From: Bdellovibrio bacteriovorus
Lineage (GTDB): Bacteria > Bdellovibrionota > Bdellovibrionia > Bdellovibrionales > Bdellovibrionaceae
NCBI RefSeq assembly: GCF_001592735.1
Contig: NZ_LUKE01000006.1
Location: 254,738-318,737, forward strand
DNA: 64,000 bases
Reading direction: 5' to 3'
This document shows positions 53,013 through 60,900 of the stretch, piece after piece (within the stretch, counting starts at the first letter, position 1; each line of letters opens with the position of its first letter). The notes below the pieces were generated by a model. That model did no database searches. It saw only the letters and a program-made list of their open reading frames with translations, and had not been told where the DNA came from. The position numbers and the translations under genes are program-made.

Positions 53013-53786
53013 ATGAAAACGAAAAAGGAAATTGTAGAGAATTGGTTGCCGCGTTACACGGGGGTTCCCATGGAGGAATTTGGGCAATACATTCTGCTTA
53101 CGAATTTCGGTAACTATGTCCGCATGTTCGCAGAGCGCATGAATGTGCCGGTGAAGGGCGGCGATCGCCCCATGCAATCAGCCACAGCTGAAAACATCAC
53201 GATCTTAAATTTTGGTATGGGCAGTGCTTTAGCTGCGACCTGCATGGACTTGTTAACGGCCATCAATCCCAAGGCGGTTTTATTCTTAGGAAAATGCGGG
53301 GGTTTAAAAAAGAAAAACCAATTGGGGGATTTCATTTTACCTATCGCCGCCATTCGCGGTGAAGGCACAAGTAACGAATATCTGCCAAAAGAAATCCCGG
53401 CCCTGCCTTCTTTCCGCTTACAGAAAGCGGTGTCTTCAACAATCGCCAAGCACCAGTGCGATTATTGGACGGGAACGGTTTACACCACCAATCGCCGCGT
53501 GTGGGAGCATGACGAGGCCTTTAAAGATTACTTAGCTAAAACTCGGGCGATGGCCGTGGATATGGAAACAGCCACGATTTTTGTGACCGGCTTTGTGAAT
53601 GAAATTCCGCGTGGGGCCTTGTTGTTGGTTTCAGATAATCCCATGACTCCAGACGGGATCAAAACGGAAGAGTCCGATAAAAAGGTCACGGCTAATTATG
53701 TAGAACAGCACCTTGCCATCGGGATTGATGCGCTTCGCGAGTTAAGAGACTCAGGGGAGTCGGTAAAACACCTGCGCTGGGACTAG
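53013..53786 (+). CDS. amn: AMP nucleosidase
   Basis: The 257-aa protein is a nucleoside phosphorylase-fold enzyme: FGMGSALAATCMDLL, LGKCGGLKKKNQLGDFILP, the purine/ribose-binding RGEGTSNEYLP, AVDMETATIFV (the ribose and acidic residues), and SDNPMTPDGIKTEESD, matching the AMP nucleosidase group rather than MTA/SAH nucleosidase. It splits AMP to adenine and ribose 5-phosphate. E. coli Amn is ~480 aa; this version lacks the regulatory N-terminal domain. The ATG follows AGAGGATGA. It fits a nucleotide-salvaging predator, by inference. Confidence 0.9.
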   Translation: MKTKKEIVENWLPRYTGVPMEEFGQYILLTNFGNYVRMFAERMNVPVKGGDRPMQSATAENITILNFGMGSALAATCMDLLTAINPKAVLFLGKCGGLKKKNQLGDFILPIAAIRGEGTSNEYLPKEIPALPSFRLQKAVSSTIAKHQCDYWTGTVYTTNRRVWEHDEAFKDYLAKTRAMAVDMETATIFVTGFVNEIPRGALLLVSDNPMTPDGIKTEESDKKVTANYVEQHLAIGIDALRELRDSGESVKHLRWD

Positions 53787-53875
53787 TCGGTTTACAATAT
53801 TGAAATTTCGACACTGTTTTATCTGAATGGCGCCTCGCGTTTGGGAAACAAATTATTATTTTAAAAAATCCATTT

Positions 53876-53893
53876 CCCCTCTGACAGGAGGGG
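53876..53893 (+). terminator. Terminator after AMP nucleosidase
   Basis: CCCCTC (53876-53881) pairs with GAGGGG (53888-53893), and the 3' side runs into ATTTTGGTT. The stem is short, so efficiency is uncertain. Confidence 0.5.
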
Positions 53894-54025
53894 ATTTTGG
53901 TTCCTCAAACACCCCCGGGAATTCTTTTCATAGTATTTAACATATTGTGTCATTCATAGAACTGCGATATAACTGGCTCCACTTTGAATCACTAAAGATA
54001 AGATGCACTTTTGGGGAGGCTTGCT

Positions 54026-54559
54026 TTGATCAATCCGGGCAACAATATGCACGTTGAAGATATCGACTCTGATTTGGACTTGGACGAAAAAGAGATGAAA
54101 AAGACGTCTGCTTTTGAAGCAGACATGGACGATGACCTGGAAACAGAAGCCCTGGCCAATATGGCAGGCGCCCTTCTTCAAGAAGGTGAAGAAGACGATA
54201 CAAATCTTGATGAAATTGAGAATATTTTAGAGCTACCAGACAATGGTTTCCCAAAATTTACTTTGGCGAAAAACAAGGCCCGCTTCTTGCGTATGGTCAG
54301 CTGGTACCGCGGTAAAGAAGAGTGGATCGAAGTCGCTCCTCTTTCAGGTGTTACAAAACTTTTCAAGCAACAAACAAAAGAGTTAGAAGGCATCCGTTCT
54401 TCTAAACTTGATTACGAAATGGAACTTGAAACGGGAACATTGACTCCATCACAACGTTCTTACCGCCGTGACGAATTGAAAATGTGCCGTGTCCAAGAAA
54501 AAATGGCCGTTCACTTGATCTCTAAACTTCAAGTTAAGATCAAATCAGGTCGCAGATAG
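54026..54559 (+). CDS. Acidic cytoplasmic protein of unknown function
   Basis: About 177 aa. A TTG at 54026 after GGGGAGG is the best start. The first ~85 residues are very acidic (repeated Asp/Glu, DSDLDLDEKE, DMDDDLETEA), followed by a basic, helix-rich C-terminus (NKARFLRMVSWYRGKEEW; SSKLDYEMELETGTLTPSQRSYRRDELKM). The charge pattern recalls nucleic-acid or histone-like partners, or ribosome-associated factors, but no domain is recognised. A strong terminator follows. Confidence 0.68.
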   Translation: MINPGNNMHVEDIDSDLDLDEKEMKKTSAFEADMDDDLETEALANMAGALLQEGEEDDTNLDEIENILELPDNGFPKFTLAKNKARFLRMVSWYRGKEEWIEVAPLSGVTKLFKQQTKELEGIRSSKLDYEMELETGTLTPSQRSYRRDELKMCRVQEKMAVHLISKLQVKIKSGRR

Positions 54560-54597
54560 TTAAATCGCGAAAGCGACTAAAGAAATTCCGTAAATTT

Positions 54598-54630
54598 AAA
54601 AAGCCAGGTTTAAAAAGCCTGGCTTTTTTT
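54598..54630 (+). terminator. Strong rho-independent terminator
   Basis: AAAGCCAGG and CCTGGCTTT form a perfect 9-bp stem around a 9-11-base loop (54600-54626 core), followed by a run of T to 54630. Confidence 0.9.
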
Positions 54631-54636
54631 ATTTCC

Positions 54637-54678
54637 GTAACGCGCAAAGCTGCAGGACGCGGCAGCGAGTTGCGTTAC
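54637..54678. repeat. Nested inverted repeat before dps
   Basis: GTAACGC (54637-54643)/GCGTTAC (54672-54678) enclose GCTGC (54649-54653)/GCAGC (54662-54666) with balanced 5-base internal loops. This makes a 42-base structured element just past a terminator and ~165 bases upstream of dps. It could be a dyad operator or a structured leader. Confidence 0.5.
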
Positions 54679-54842
54679 AGTTTTGACACCCATCCGTTTG
54701 GACTCCGTCCCAAGCCTTACGCGGCATTCTCTTTTGGTTTACATTGTCCTCCTCGGCCAAGGCTGCGGGGGGACAGGTCCCGGTGGTGGCTCAGGCGGAG
54801 TGCTTGATGTGGAATTAAAAAACCTAGGAAAGGGTTGTTGTT

Positions 54843-55385
54843 ATGAAAGCAAAAAAAGAAAAGTCTGCAAAATCATCTAAAAATTCATCTAAAGTTGAAA
54901 TGGTTATGGACCATAAATCGCGCATCGATATCGGTATTCCAGAATCTGATCGCGTAAAAATCGCCGAAGGCTTATCCAAGCTTCTTGCAGATTCTTACAC
55001 TCTTTACCTTAAAACTCACAACTTCCATTGGAATGTCACGGGACCTATGTTCCGCACACTGCATCTGATGTTTGAAGAACAATACACAGAGCTAGCGCTT
55101 GCCGTTGACGTGATTGCAGAGCGCATCCGTTCATTGGGAGCAAATGCTCCGGGCACTTACCAAGCTTTTGCGAAACTAACTTCTATCGAAGAACCAGAAG
55201 GTGTTCCAGAAGCCAAAGAAATGATTCGTCAATTGGTTCAAGGTCAAGAGGCTGTCGTAAAAACAGCTCGTGCGCTTTTCCCACGCGTTGAAAAAGCGGG
55301 TGACGAAGCCAGTGCGGATCTTTTAACTCAACGTATGCAATTGCACGAAAAAAATGCGTGGATGCTTAGATCACTACTTGAGTAG
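54843..55385 (+). CDS. dps: Dps-family DNA-protection ferritin
   Basis: The 180-aa protein has a Lys/Ser-rich N-terminal tail ([15 protein letters not shown]) suited to DNA binding, then the Dps four-helix fold: [23 protein letters not shown] with the ferroxidase histidine, [23 protein letters not shown] with the acidic ligands, and [14 protein letters not shown]. Dps dodecamers store iron and protect DNA during stress. The ATG is preceded by AGGAAAGG at 12 bases. A strong terminator follows at 55411. Confidence 0.95.
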   Translation: MKAKKEKSAKSSKNSSKVEMVMDHKSRIDIGIPESDRVKIAEGLSKLLADSYTLYLKTHNFHWNVTGPMFRTLHLMFEEQYTELALAVDVIAERIRSLGANAPGTYQAFAKLTSIEEPEGVPEAKEMIRQLVQGQEAVVKTARALFPRVEKAGDEASADLLTQRMQLHEKNAWMLRSLLE

Positions 55386-55410
55386 TGATTGAAAATAAAG
55401 ATTAAAACGA

Positions 55411-55444
55411 AAAAGGCGGGCCCAGATTATTAGGCCCGCCTTTT
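55411..55444. terminator. Bidirectional terminator after dps
   Basis: A perfect 12-bp stem AAAAGGCGGGCC (55411-55422)/GGCCCGCCTTTT (55433-55444) has T-runs on both strands. It separates dps from a possible minus-strand small gene. Confidence 0.92.
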
Positions 55445-55450
55445 TTATGC

Positions 55451-55615
55451 TTAGATGCTAAGACCTTGCTGTTCAAAACCCTTCGCACGGTTTTCAATAA
55501 GTTCGGCGATGCAGTTGATGATTTTCACTTCGGGATATTTCGTGGAAAGATTTCCGCCAAAGTATCCTTGTGAGTTTTGTATTGGGTGGGTTTCACAACC
55601 TAGGGATTTAGGCAC
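55451..55615 (-). CDS. Possible small gene or gene remnant (54 aa)
   Basis: A minus-strand frame from a GTG at 55615 to TAA at 55451 encodes 54 residues ending EVKIINCIAELIENRAKGFEQQGLSI. The composition reads like a real helical protein C-terminus. There is an upstream in-frame stop five codons before the GTG and no clear ribosome site, so it may be the tail of a decayed gene. The bidirectional terminator right after its stop supports transcription in this direction. Confidence 0.35.
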   Translation of the reverse strand: MPKSLGCETHPIQNSQGYFGGNLSTKYPEVKIINCIAELIENRAKGFEQQGLSI

Positions 55616-55639
55616 GCTGAACCGAGCCTATAATTAAAA

Positions 55640-57010
55640 TTATTTTTTTAAATTTAAAAGAAAAACCTGCTCGATATCGACAACATCTTCGGTACTCTTT
55701 TGATTTTTATCGTCCCGTAATGCCGTGACGTTGAAACCACCCGTTCCGGGTGACACGGAACCTTCAACGCACACTCGCTGACCACGTCTGGTTTCATACG
55801 ACGGATCTATCTTTAAAAACGATTCCTTCACCAAAAGCGTCCTCAGATTTGATTTGCCCTCGATATAATATAATGTGCCATTAACGAAATCTTTTCGGAC
55901 GAGCTTTCCGCAAAGATTTTGCGGTTTGCTATACCAACCCAGTCCAAGATTCTTGCTTTTTTCTGCAAGGTATTTGTCCGAAACCCAAACTAAGCAGTTG
56001 TCTTCATACTTCAATGAAGGCTCCGGATCAGTTTTACACCATTCACTGCCCCACGAATTTTTCAAAAGATATTCCACTTTTGAACTCGTTTGACGTCTTC
56101 CAACAATAGTAATGGCATGGTCACCGCACTCGCTTTCGCCGGCTCTCAAAATGCCACTACAGAATGTGAGTCCGACAGGCTGGGGATTTTTTGCGCAAAG
56201 ATTTGCGTCTACAACTGTGTGCAATAGACTGATTCTCTTTTTAGGTTCAGAGCTATTAAAATGAATGAAATTACTCATTACGGATGTCACAGGCGAAATC
56301 AAATCTTGGCCACATAAAATCGGAACGATTTCCTGTTGAAGAAATTTACTTTCACTCACCTGTGGACCATTTTCATCGGGATTAAATAAATAGGGCCCTT
56401 TTGAAAAAGCGATCTCGAGCTTCTCTAAAATTGCTTGCTTTTTTGCAGGCTCGATCTGAAACATCCTTAGAGATCTATCCAAACTTTCCATAACTCCCGA
56501 CTGATTAAGAATTTGGCGTATTTTCTCAGTGTCCAAATCAGCATGTTTCAACCAAAAATCGCGATTAAGCAAAACGGCGTCATGAAGTGCCTTTACGAAA
56601 ATTCCCAATGGTCGACCATTCAGCGCCTCATCTACTGCACGGTCAGAGCAAAGATATGGTGTTTTGATGTGGTCAAGCGCACCAGAGAAGTCACCAACAA
56701 TTTCACCATAAGATTCACTTACAACTCGTTCCCTATAGGCCGATACCATATCAAAAAATATATTCAAATTAGACGAGGTTTTCTGTAGATCGGTTTCGCC
56801 GTGGCTAAATCTCCACGCATCGTAAAGCTGTGTCCCGGTTTCGTACATGCAAGTTCCGCCAAATTGATTCCGTAAGGGAATCGTTTGCATGAGCGATTGA
56901 TCAAGCCGAACAGTGCCACACGAGGATTCCACCTGACCGCTTTTAGCAACGCTGAATAATGGCGCCAATCCTAAAACTAATGCTATGGTTAAGTTTTTCA
57001 AATTATTCAA
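55640..57010 (-). CDS. Secreted papain-like (C1) cysteine protease, divergent
   Basis: The 456-aa protein has a signal peptide (~1-22, LFSVA). A C1 peptidase core is recognisable: RNQFGGTCMYETGTQL with Cys54 as nucleophile and Gln49 as the oxyanion glutamine, SECGDHAITIVGRR with His298, and YLLKNSWGSEW with Asn318. The Gln-to-Cys spacing is five rather than the usual six, and the Gly-Ser-Cys-Trp context is replaced by Gly-Thr-Cys-Met. A ~170-residue helical insertion lies between Cys and His, and a C-terminal ~110-residue extension follows (WYSKPQNLCGKL...). It probably digests prey or envelope protein; activity is untested. No propeptide is obvious. Confidence 0.78.
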   Translation of the reverse strand: MNNLKNLTIALVLGLAPLFSVAKSGQVESSCGTVRLDQSLMQTIPLRNQFGGTCMYETGTQLYDAWRFSHGETDLQKTSSNLNIFFDMVSAYRERVVSESYGEIVGDFSGALDHIKTPYLCSDRAVDEALNGRPLGIFVKALHDAVLLNRDFWLKHADLDTEKIRQILNQSGVMESLDRSLRMFQIEPAKKQAILEKLEIAFSKGPYLFNPDENGPQVSESKFLQQEIVPILCGQDLISPVTSVMSNFIHFNSSEPKKRISLLHTVVDANLCAKNPQPVGLTFCSGILRAGESECGDHAITIVGRRQTSSKVEYLLKNSWGSEWCKTDPEPSLKYEDNCLVWVSDKYLAEKSKNLGLGWYSKPQNLCGKLVRKDFVNGTLYYIEGKSNLRTLLVKESFLKIDPSYETRRGQRVCVEGSVSPGTGGFNVTALRDDKNQKSTEDVVDIEQVFLLNLKK

Positions 57011-57185
57011 GGGAACCTCGCGATGAAATATTTCTATTCAATTTCTCTACAAAGTTGGACAATATTTGGCTTCTAAGAAAACACAGCCGCCTTTTAATGG
57101 ACCTGACCTCAGACCGGAACATGCATTGCTAATTACGTTCCAAAATCAAATCCTTTGAGGTGAGCGTTGCTGACGGCAGGGGCGA

Positions 57186-58133
57186 TTAAAACCGATAGCC
57201 GTAAAACACCTGGCCGGCCATAAGGGTCGAATAGATGTCTTGGGTTCCCAGGCGAGAGTATAAAGTATCAAGAAAAATACGGGCGCCGACCATTTGATCT
57301 TGAGAGTTGTGCGCTAAGGAAAGTTTTAATCCCCATTTCGCCGAAAAGCCCCAGGTTTTTTCTGGCGCCACTCCTGGATTTTCTAAAGTTTGGCTTTGGA
57401 TCGCGGGGCCTAATGAGGATTGCGCCGAAAAAGCCGCGGCATAAGCCGGTATCAGCCACGTGTGACCATAACCGACCGTGCTCCCTAAGCTGACCAGATG
57501 CAGGTGATTCACGTCGGGGAAGGTTTGCAAGGCATCACTTTCTGATCCTAAAATAATTTTATCGCCCATATCTAGAACCAGATAATTTAAAAAGGGCATC
57601 ACAAACCAACTGCCGCCATCGACCAACGGGATTTTAGTTTGATCAAAGGCCGCGCGCGGGCTGTAACGGGTGTCATCAAAAACAATATAAAGGTTTGCCC
57701 CCATATTGGTGACAGAGGCATCTGGAAATTGGGTGTAGCGTTCTGATTTATTAAAAGAAAACTCGGTCACCGGATTGCCAGCATAAAAGCCTCGATAATA
57801 TTGGGAGTAAATATCGATATCATAATCAAAGATGTGCGTGTGGATAATAAGACTTTGTTGTTCAGACCTTCCACGGCGATCGATTTCCTCTTTGGGGATG
57901 GGTAAAGAAAAGGCCAAGGTGATTTGGTTTTCTTTCCACCCGGCGGTCAAACCTAGGCGGGTGGCATAGTTCGGGACAAAGGCATATCCTTTGATATCGG
58001 GAGCGCCCAAGTAAAATGAATAGGTCGGAAGTTCTAAGAAGGGGCGCAGTAAATACGGCTTTTGAATTTCTTCAAACGAAGAAAAGGCACTTAGCGGCAC
58101 CAGCAGAAGCATCAGTGAAATAAGGCGATTCAT
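57186..58133 (-). CDS. Exported beta-barrel-like protein of unknown function
   Basis: The 315-aa protein has a signal peptide (PLSAFS). The mature text alternates aromatic/hydrophobic and polar residues in long strands (YSFYLGAPDIKGYAFVPN; RLGLTAGWKENQITLAFSLPIP; AGQVFYGYRF at the end, with terminal Phe), as in outer-membrane barrels. I recognise no family with certainty. It is divergent from the Fis-type regulator gene, with repeated TGAGA/TCTCA motifs between. Confidence 0.7.
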   Translation of the reverse strand: MNRLISLMLLLVPLSAFSSFEEIQKPYLLRPFLELPTYSFYLGAPDIKGYAFVPNYATRLGLTAGWKENQITLAFSLPIPKEEIDRRGRSEQQSLIIHTHIFDYDIDIYSQYYRGFYAGNPVTEFSFNKSERYTQFPDASVTNMGANLYIVFDDTRYSPRAAFDQTKIPLVDGGSWFVMPFLNYLVLDMGDKIILGSESDALQTFPDVNHLHLVSLGSTVGYGHTWLIPAYAAAFSAQSSLGPAIQSQTLENPGVAPEKTWGFSAKWGLKLSLAHNSQDQMVGARIFLDTLYSRLGTQDIYSTLMAGQVFYGYRF

Positions 58134-58153
58134 GCGATACCAGAAGGGTCCAA

Positions 58154-58228
58154 TCTCATTGTGAGACAGTCAAGTTACTAAATTCCCCGAGCAAAAGTCC
58201 AGTCATTCGAGACGTTTATACTGTCTCA
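58154..58228. promoter_or_regulatory. TCTCA/TGAGA dyads between barrel and Fis-type genes
   Basis: TCTCATTGTGAGA (58154-58166) is a perfect 13-bp palindrome. TGAGACAGT (58162-58170) is inverted at ACTGTCTCA (58220-58228). The paired half-sites suggest a looping repressor, but the binder is unknown. Confidence 0.45.
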
Positions 58229-58329
58229 AAAAATAATTGAACCTAGCCCTTTATTCTCACCATGAAACGCCGATAGGTACAAAGTGAGTCAAATTGCATT
58301 TGCTAATGTTTCAAAAGGGGAGGACTAAA

Positions 58330-58761
58330 ATGTCACGTACAGTTATGATCGTGGTGAGCGACAACCAGGAAACTATCGAAAACACAAAGAAGTACTGGGA
58401 GAATCACGATGTGACAGTTCAAGCTTATTCATCAGCCCAATGGCGTGAAGGCTTGGATAATGCATTTTTCAGACAACAATTAACTGCTGGTGTTCCGGCT
58501 TTGATCTCTGGATCAAGTCCGTTGAATTCTGACGTTTCGGGAAATGTTATTCAATTCCCAACGCCAACAGCATCTTCTAGCAACGTCCAAAAAATGGAAG
58601 AGCTAGAAGCACACGCGATTGAAAACGCAATCGTCCAATACAAAGGCAACTTGACTGAAGCCGCTAAAGCTTTAGGTATCGGTCGCGCCACTTTGTACCG
58701 CAAAGTGAAGCAATACCATATCGATCCTTCGGCAGCTCGTAAGAAAAAAGTGGCTGCTTAA
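58330..58761 (+). CDS. Fis-type (HTH_8) DNA-binding regulator
   Basis: About 143 aa from the ATG at 58330 behind AGGGGAGGA. The N-terminal ~80 residues resemble a receiver-like or PAS-like fold but lack clear phospho-acceptor landmarks (a VSDNQETIENTKKYW segment). The C-terminal ~45 residues are a Fis/NtrC-type HTH: ENAIVQYKGNLTEAAKALGIGRATLYRKVKQYHI. No AAA+ ATPase domain lies between, unlike NtrC regulators. It may bind DNA as a Fis-like or orphan regulator. A terminator follows at 58785. Confidence 0.82.
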   Translation: MSRTVMIVVSDNQETIENTKKYWENHDVTVQAYSSAQWREGLDNAFFRQQLTAGVPALISGSSPLNSDVSGNVIQFPTPTASSSNVQKMEELEAHAIENAIVQYKGNLTEAAKALGIGRATLYRKVKQYHIDPSAARKKKVAA

Positions 58762-58784
58762 GCCCTTCCTTTACTTTTTAAGTT

Positions 58785-58815
58785 CAAAGACCGAGACTAA
58801 AAACCTCGGTCTTTG
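58785..58815 (+). terminator. Rho-independent terminator
   Basis: The 11-bp stem CAAAGACCGAG (58785-58795)/CTCGGTCTTTG (58805-58815) is followed by a T-rich run (TATTT). Confidence 0.85.
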
Positions 58816-58827
58816 TATTTGGAAGCG

Positions 58828-60030
58828 ATGAAAAAAATCTTAGCGATACTTTTCTTTTTTGGTTGCGCCGTCGGCGCTTATTTCTTTGGCGTAGAAAAAG
58901 CCTTCGTCAATCCGTATCCGGCGGTCTGTAATCTTGTCGCCCAAAAAATTTTTTTAGAAGATGAACCGGTAAAAAAATGGCACCGTATCTGTCTGCGCCG
59001 CCAGCGTTTGGTGACACCTTATTCACCACGCAAGCTTGTGATTAAAGATATCAATAATGTTTTAGGTCTATTAAACGTGTCCCACTTAGAAGTCTTTGAT
59101 TCCGCCGCCGTAAAAAGTATTTGGGTCGGGGAAAGCAAGGAAACAGGACTAGAAACCGACTTTGTCGACAGTGAACTTGTGGTTTTTAAAATCCATCCCA
59201 AATCTCCGGCGGAAAAAGCCGGATTTAAAAAAGGAGATGTGATCACCACCATCAACGGCGAACAGCCCAATCCCTGGGAAGCACAGTCCGTCGCCGGGGT
59301 TTATATCGTTCAACGCCACCAAGAAAAGATTCCTATCAAAATTAAGACTGAAACCATTCAGCGTTTTGAACAAATCACTTTCAGCAATTTTAACAAAGAC
59401 GTGGTGATTCATATTCCCTCTTTTCAGGCACGCTTTTTTTCGGACGAAAAGCTGCAGGAAATTTCTGAAAAAATGGCCGGGGCCCGCCGGGTCGTCGTGG
59501 ATTTACGTGGTAACAGCGGCGGAAACTTTGTCGCGGGCTTAAGATTTTTATCCACAATGATTTGTAAGCCGTCTGAAGTCGGTCGTTTGGTAAGGACGCG
59601 GGCGGAAAAAAAGACGTCCTTAGAAATGCCCGATGATCTGCGCGATGAAAAACAGATCGAAGTTTTAAATAGTCACTATGAGGTGTTATTAAAAACCTTC
59701 CCGCAAAAAAGTTGTTATCGTGGTGAGCTGCGCGTCTTAGTCGACGGCAAATCAGCTTCGGTGGCGGAAATGGTGGGGCAGGCTTTAAAAGAATTCCGTC
59801 AGGCCAAACTCTTAGGTAACGTCAGTCGCGGGCAGCTTTTAGTGGGTGTTTGGTATCCGCTGGATGAAGTGGGGCCGGGTGTGCAGATTTCTATTCCGGA
59901 AGCTTATTACATCAGTGCGCAAAAGCACCGCATCGAAGGTCATGGTGTTGACCTAGATAAAGTTCTTTACTATGACCTCGATGAGTTACAAGCGGGCCAG
60001 GACACGTGGATTAAAAAGGCGCTAGACTAG
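58828..60030 (+). CDS. S41-family (CtpA-like) protein, likely without catalytic lysine
   Basis: About 400 aa from the ATG at 58828 (GGAAGCG upstream). An N-terminal hydrophobic segment (~3-20) serves as signal or anchor, followed by a PDZ domain (~110-180, VFKIHPKSPAEKAGFKKGDVITTINGEQP) and a tail-specific protease domain. In CtpA/Prc the dyad is Ser in SASASE and Lys 25 residues later in TFGKG. Here Ser311 lies in KSASVAEMVG, but the lysine position (336) is Gln in VSRGQLLVG. The RGNSGG oxyanion block is present. It may be a pseudo-enzyme, or a variant with a different base. It is encoded ahead of a membrane protein, and lies in the periplasm. Confidence 0.82.
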   Translation: MKKILAILFFFGCAVGAYFFGVEKAFVNPYPAVCNLVAQKIFLEDEPVKKWHRICLRRQRLVTPYSPRKLVIKDINNVLGLLNVSHLEVFDSAAVKSIWVGESKETGLETDFVDSELVVFKIHPKSPAEKAGFKKGDVITTINGEQPNPWEAQSVAGVYIVQRHQEKIPIKIKTETIQRFEQITFSNFNKDVVIHIPSFQARFFSDEKLQEISEKMAGARRVVVDLRGNSGGNFVAGLRFLSTMICKPSEVGRLVRTRAEKKTSLEMPDDLRDEKQIEVLNSHYEVLLKTFPQKSCYRGELRVLVDGKSASVAEMVGQALKEFRQAKLLGNVSRGQLLVGVWYPLDEVGPGVQISIPEAYYISAQKHRIEGHGVDLDKVLYYDLDELQAGQDTWIKKALD

Positions 60031-60222
60031 TCTTGTGAACGGATGTCTCTTAATGAGATGATCACTTTAGAACGTCTAACAGCTTTTGTTCGTGTGTAGA
60101 TCTCTTGGTCGAAATACAAGGGCGAACGGGCCTATAGCGGTTTTCAGTGGGCACACTCCTCGCATCAGCATCTTGTGTTGGCTATAAAATTAGCCGAAAA
60201 TATTTAGCGAGGGGTCAGAGTT

Positions 60223-60828
60223 ATGAGGGATGCAAAAGTGATCGAATTTCCAAAAGAACAGTCAACACGCAAAAGAATGCAGAACCGCGTGCAAGAACAG
60301 AAAGCCGTTCTAATGCTTTCTATCGCCTCGGTTTTAGTGATGACCGTTTTCTTGAATCAATGGTTGGTCCAAAGTCCAGCATCCTCGCTAACGACGGACG
60401 GCAATCGTAACGTGGCCAGCTTTGAGCCCGCGACTTTCGCTAAGGACGTAAAATGGGAACAGCACTTAGCCAAAGAATTTTCTAAATCTAAAGTGAGTGG
60501 TCAGTTGGCTGAAGCGCCCACTTTACGTGATGAATTGATCTTTGGTTTCCTTGAAGGCAAATACGGAATGAAATTGGCTTCAGGTCGCATTTCAAGCTTA
60601 GAGTTCATTGACGCGCAAGCTGGTGAGCAGCCTTTAGCAATCGGGGATAAAGCCGACTTCTTAGCGAAGTATGCGGATGCCTTTGGCTTAAAATATTCAA
60701 CGGTCAGCCCTAAGGCTGATGCGCAAGACACTTATAACTTGATTGATTCGGATAAACGCATTGTTGCGACGGCGCACTTTGTTTTAGACGATGAAGGTCG
60801 AGTGGCTTCTATCAATATTTCCGAATAA
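60223..60828 (+). CDS. Single-pass inner-membrane protein of unknown function
   Basis: The 201-aa protein has a basic cytoplasmic N-terminus (KEQSTRKRMQNRVQEQK), one membrane segment (~29-48, LMLSIASVLVMTVFLNQWLV) and a ~150-residue periplasmic part of mixed alpha/beta (LIFGFLEGKYGMKL; LAKYADAFGLKY; ATAHFVLDDEGRVASI). No domain is recognised. The ATG follows GAGGGG. A possible -10 TATAAA in an inverted repeat GGCTA/TAGCC lies upstream near 60180-60197. Confidence 0.75.
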   Translation: MRDAKVIEFPKEQSTRKRMQNRVQEQKAVLMLSIASVLVMTVFLNQWLVQSPASSLTTDGNRNVASFEPATFAKDVKWEQHLAKEFSKSKVSGQLAEAPTLRDELIFGFLEGKYGMKLASGRISSLEFIDAQAGEQPLAIGDKADFLAKYADAFGLKYSTVSPKADAQDTYNLIDSDKRIVATAHFVLDDEGRVASINISE

Positions 60829-60834
60829 AACATA

Positions 60835-60856
60835 AGGTCGAGTGATATCTCGACCT
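60835..60856 (+). terminator. Hairpin after the single-pass protein gene
   Basis: AGGTCGAG (60835-60842) pairs with CTCGACCT (60849-60856). The tail is not T-rich, so it may be a pause or mRNA-end structure. Confidence 0.45.
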
Positions 60857-60900
60857 CAAGTTCCATTTAGAGAACTCCTTTAAACGCCGATAAATTCATT

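Noticed and set aside
54683-54880. A short lipoprotein-like reading frame with GQGCGGTGPGGGSGG before dps
   Set aside because: It lacks a proper start and ribosome site, and overlaps the dps start; the glycine run is probably incidental to a GC-rich leader.
60867-60893. A FliA (sigma28) promoter with GCCGATAA before the RDD gene
   Set aside because: The -35 (TTAGAGAA) is a poor match to TAAAGTTT and the start codon lies almost on the expected +1.
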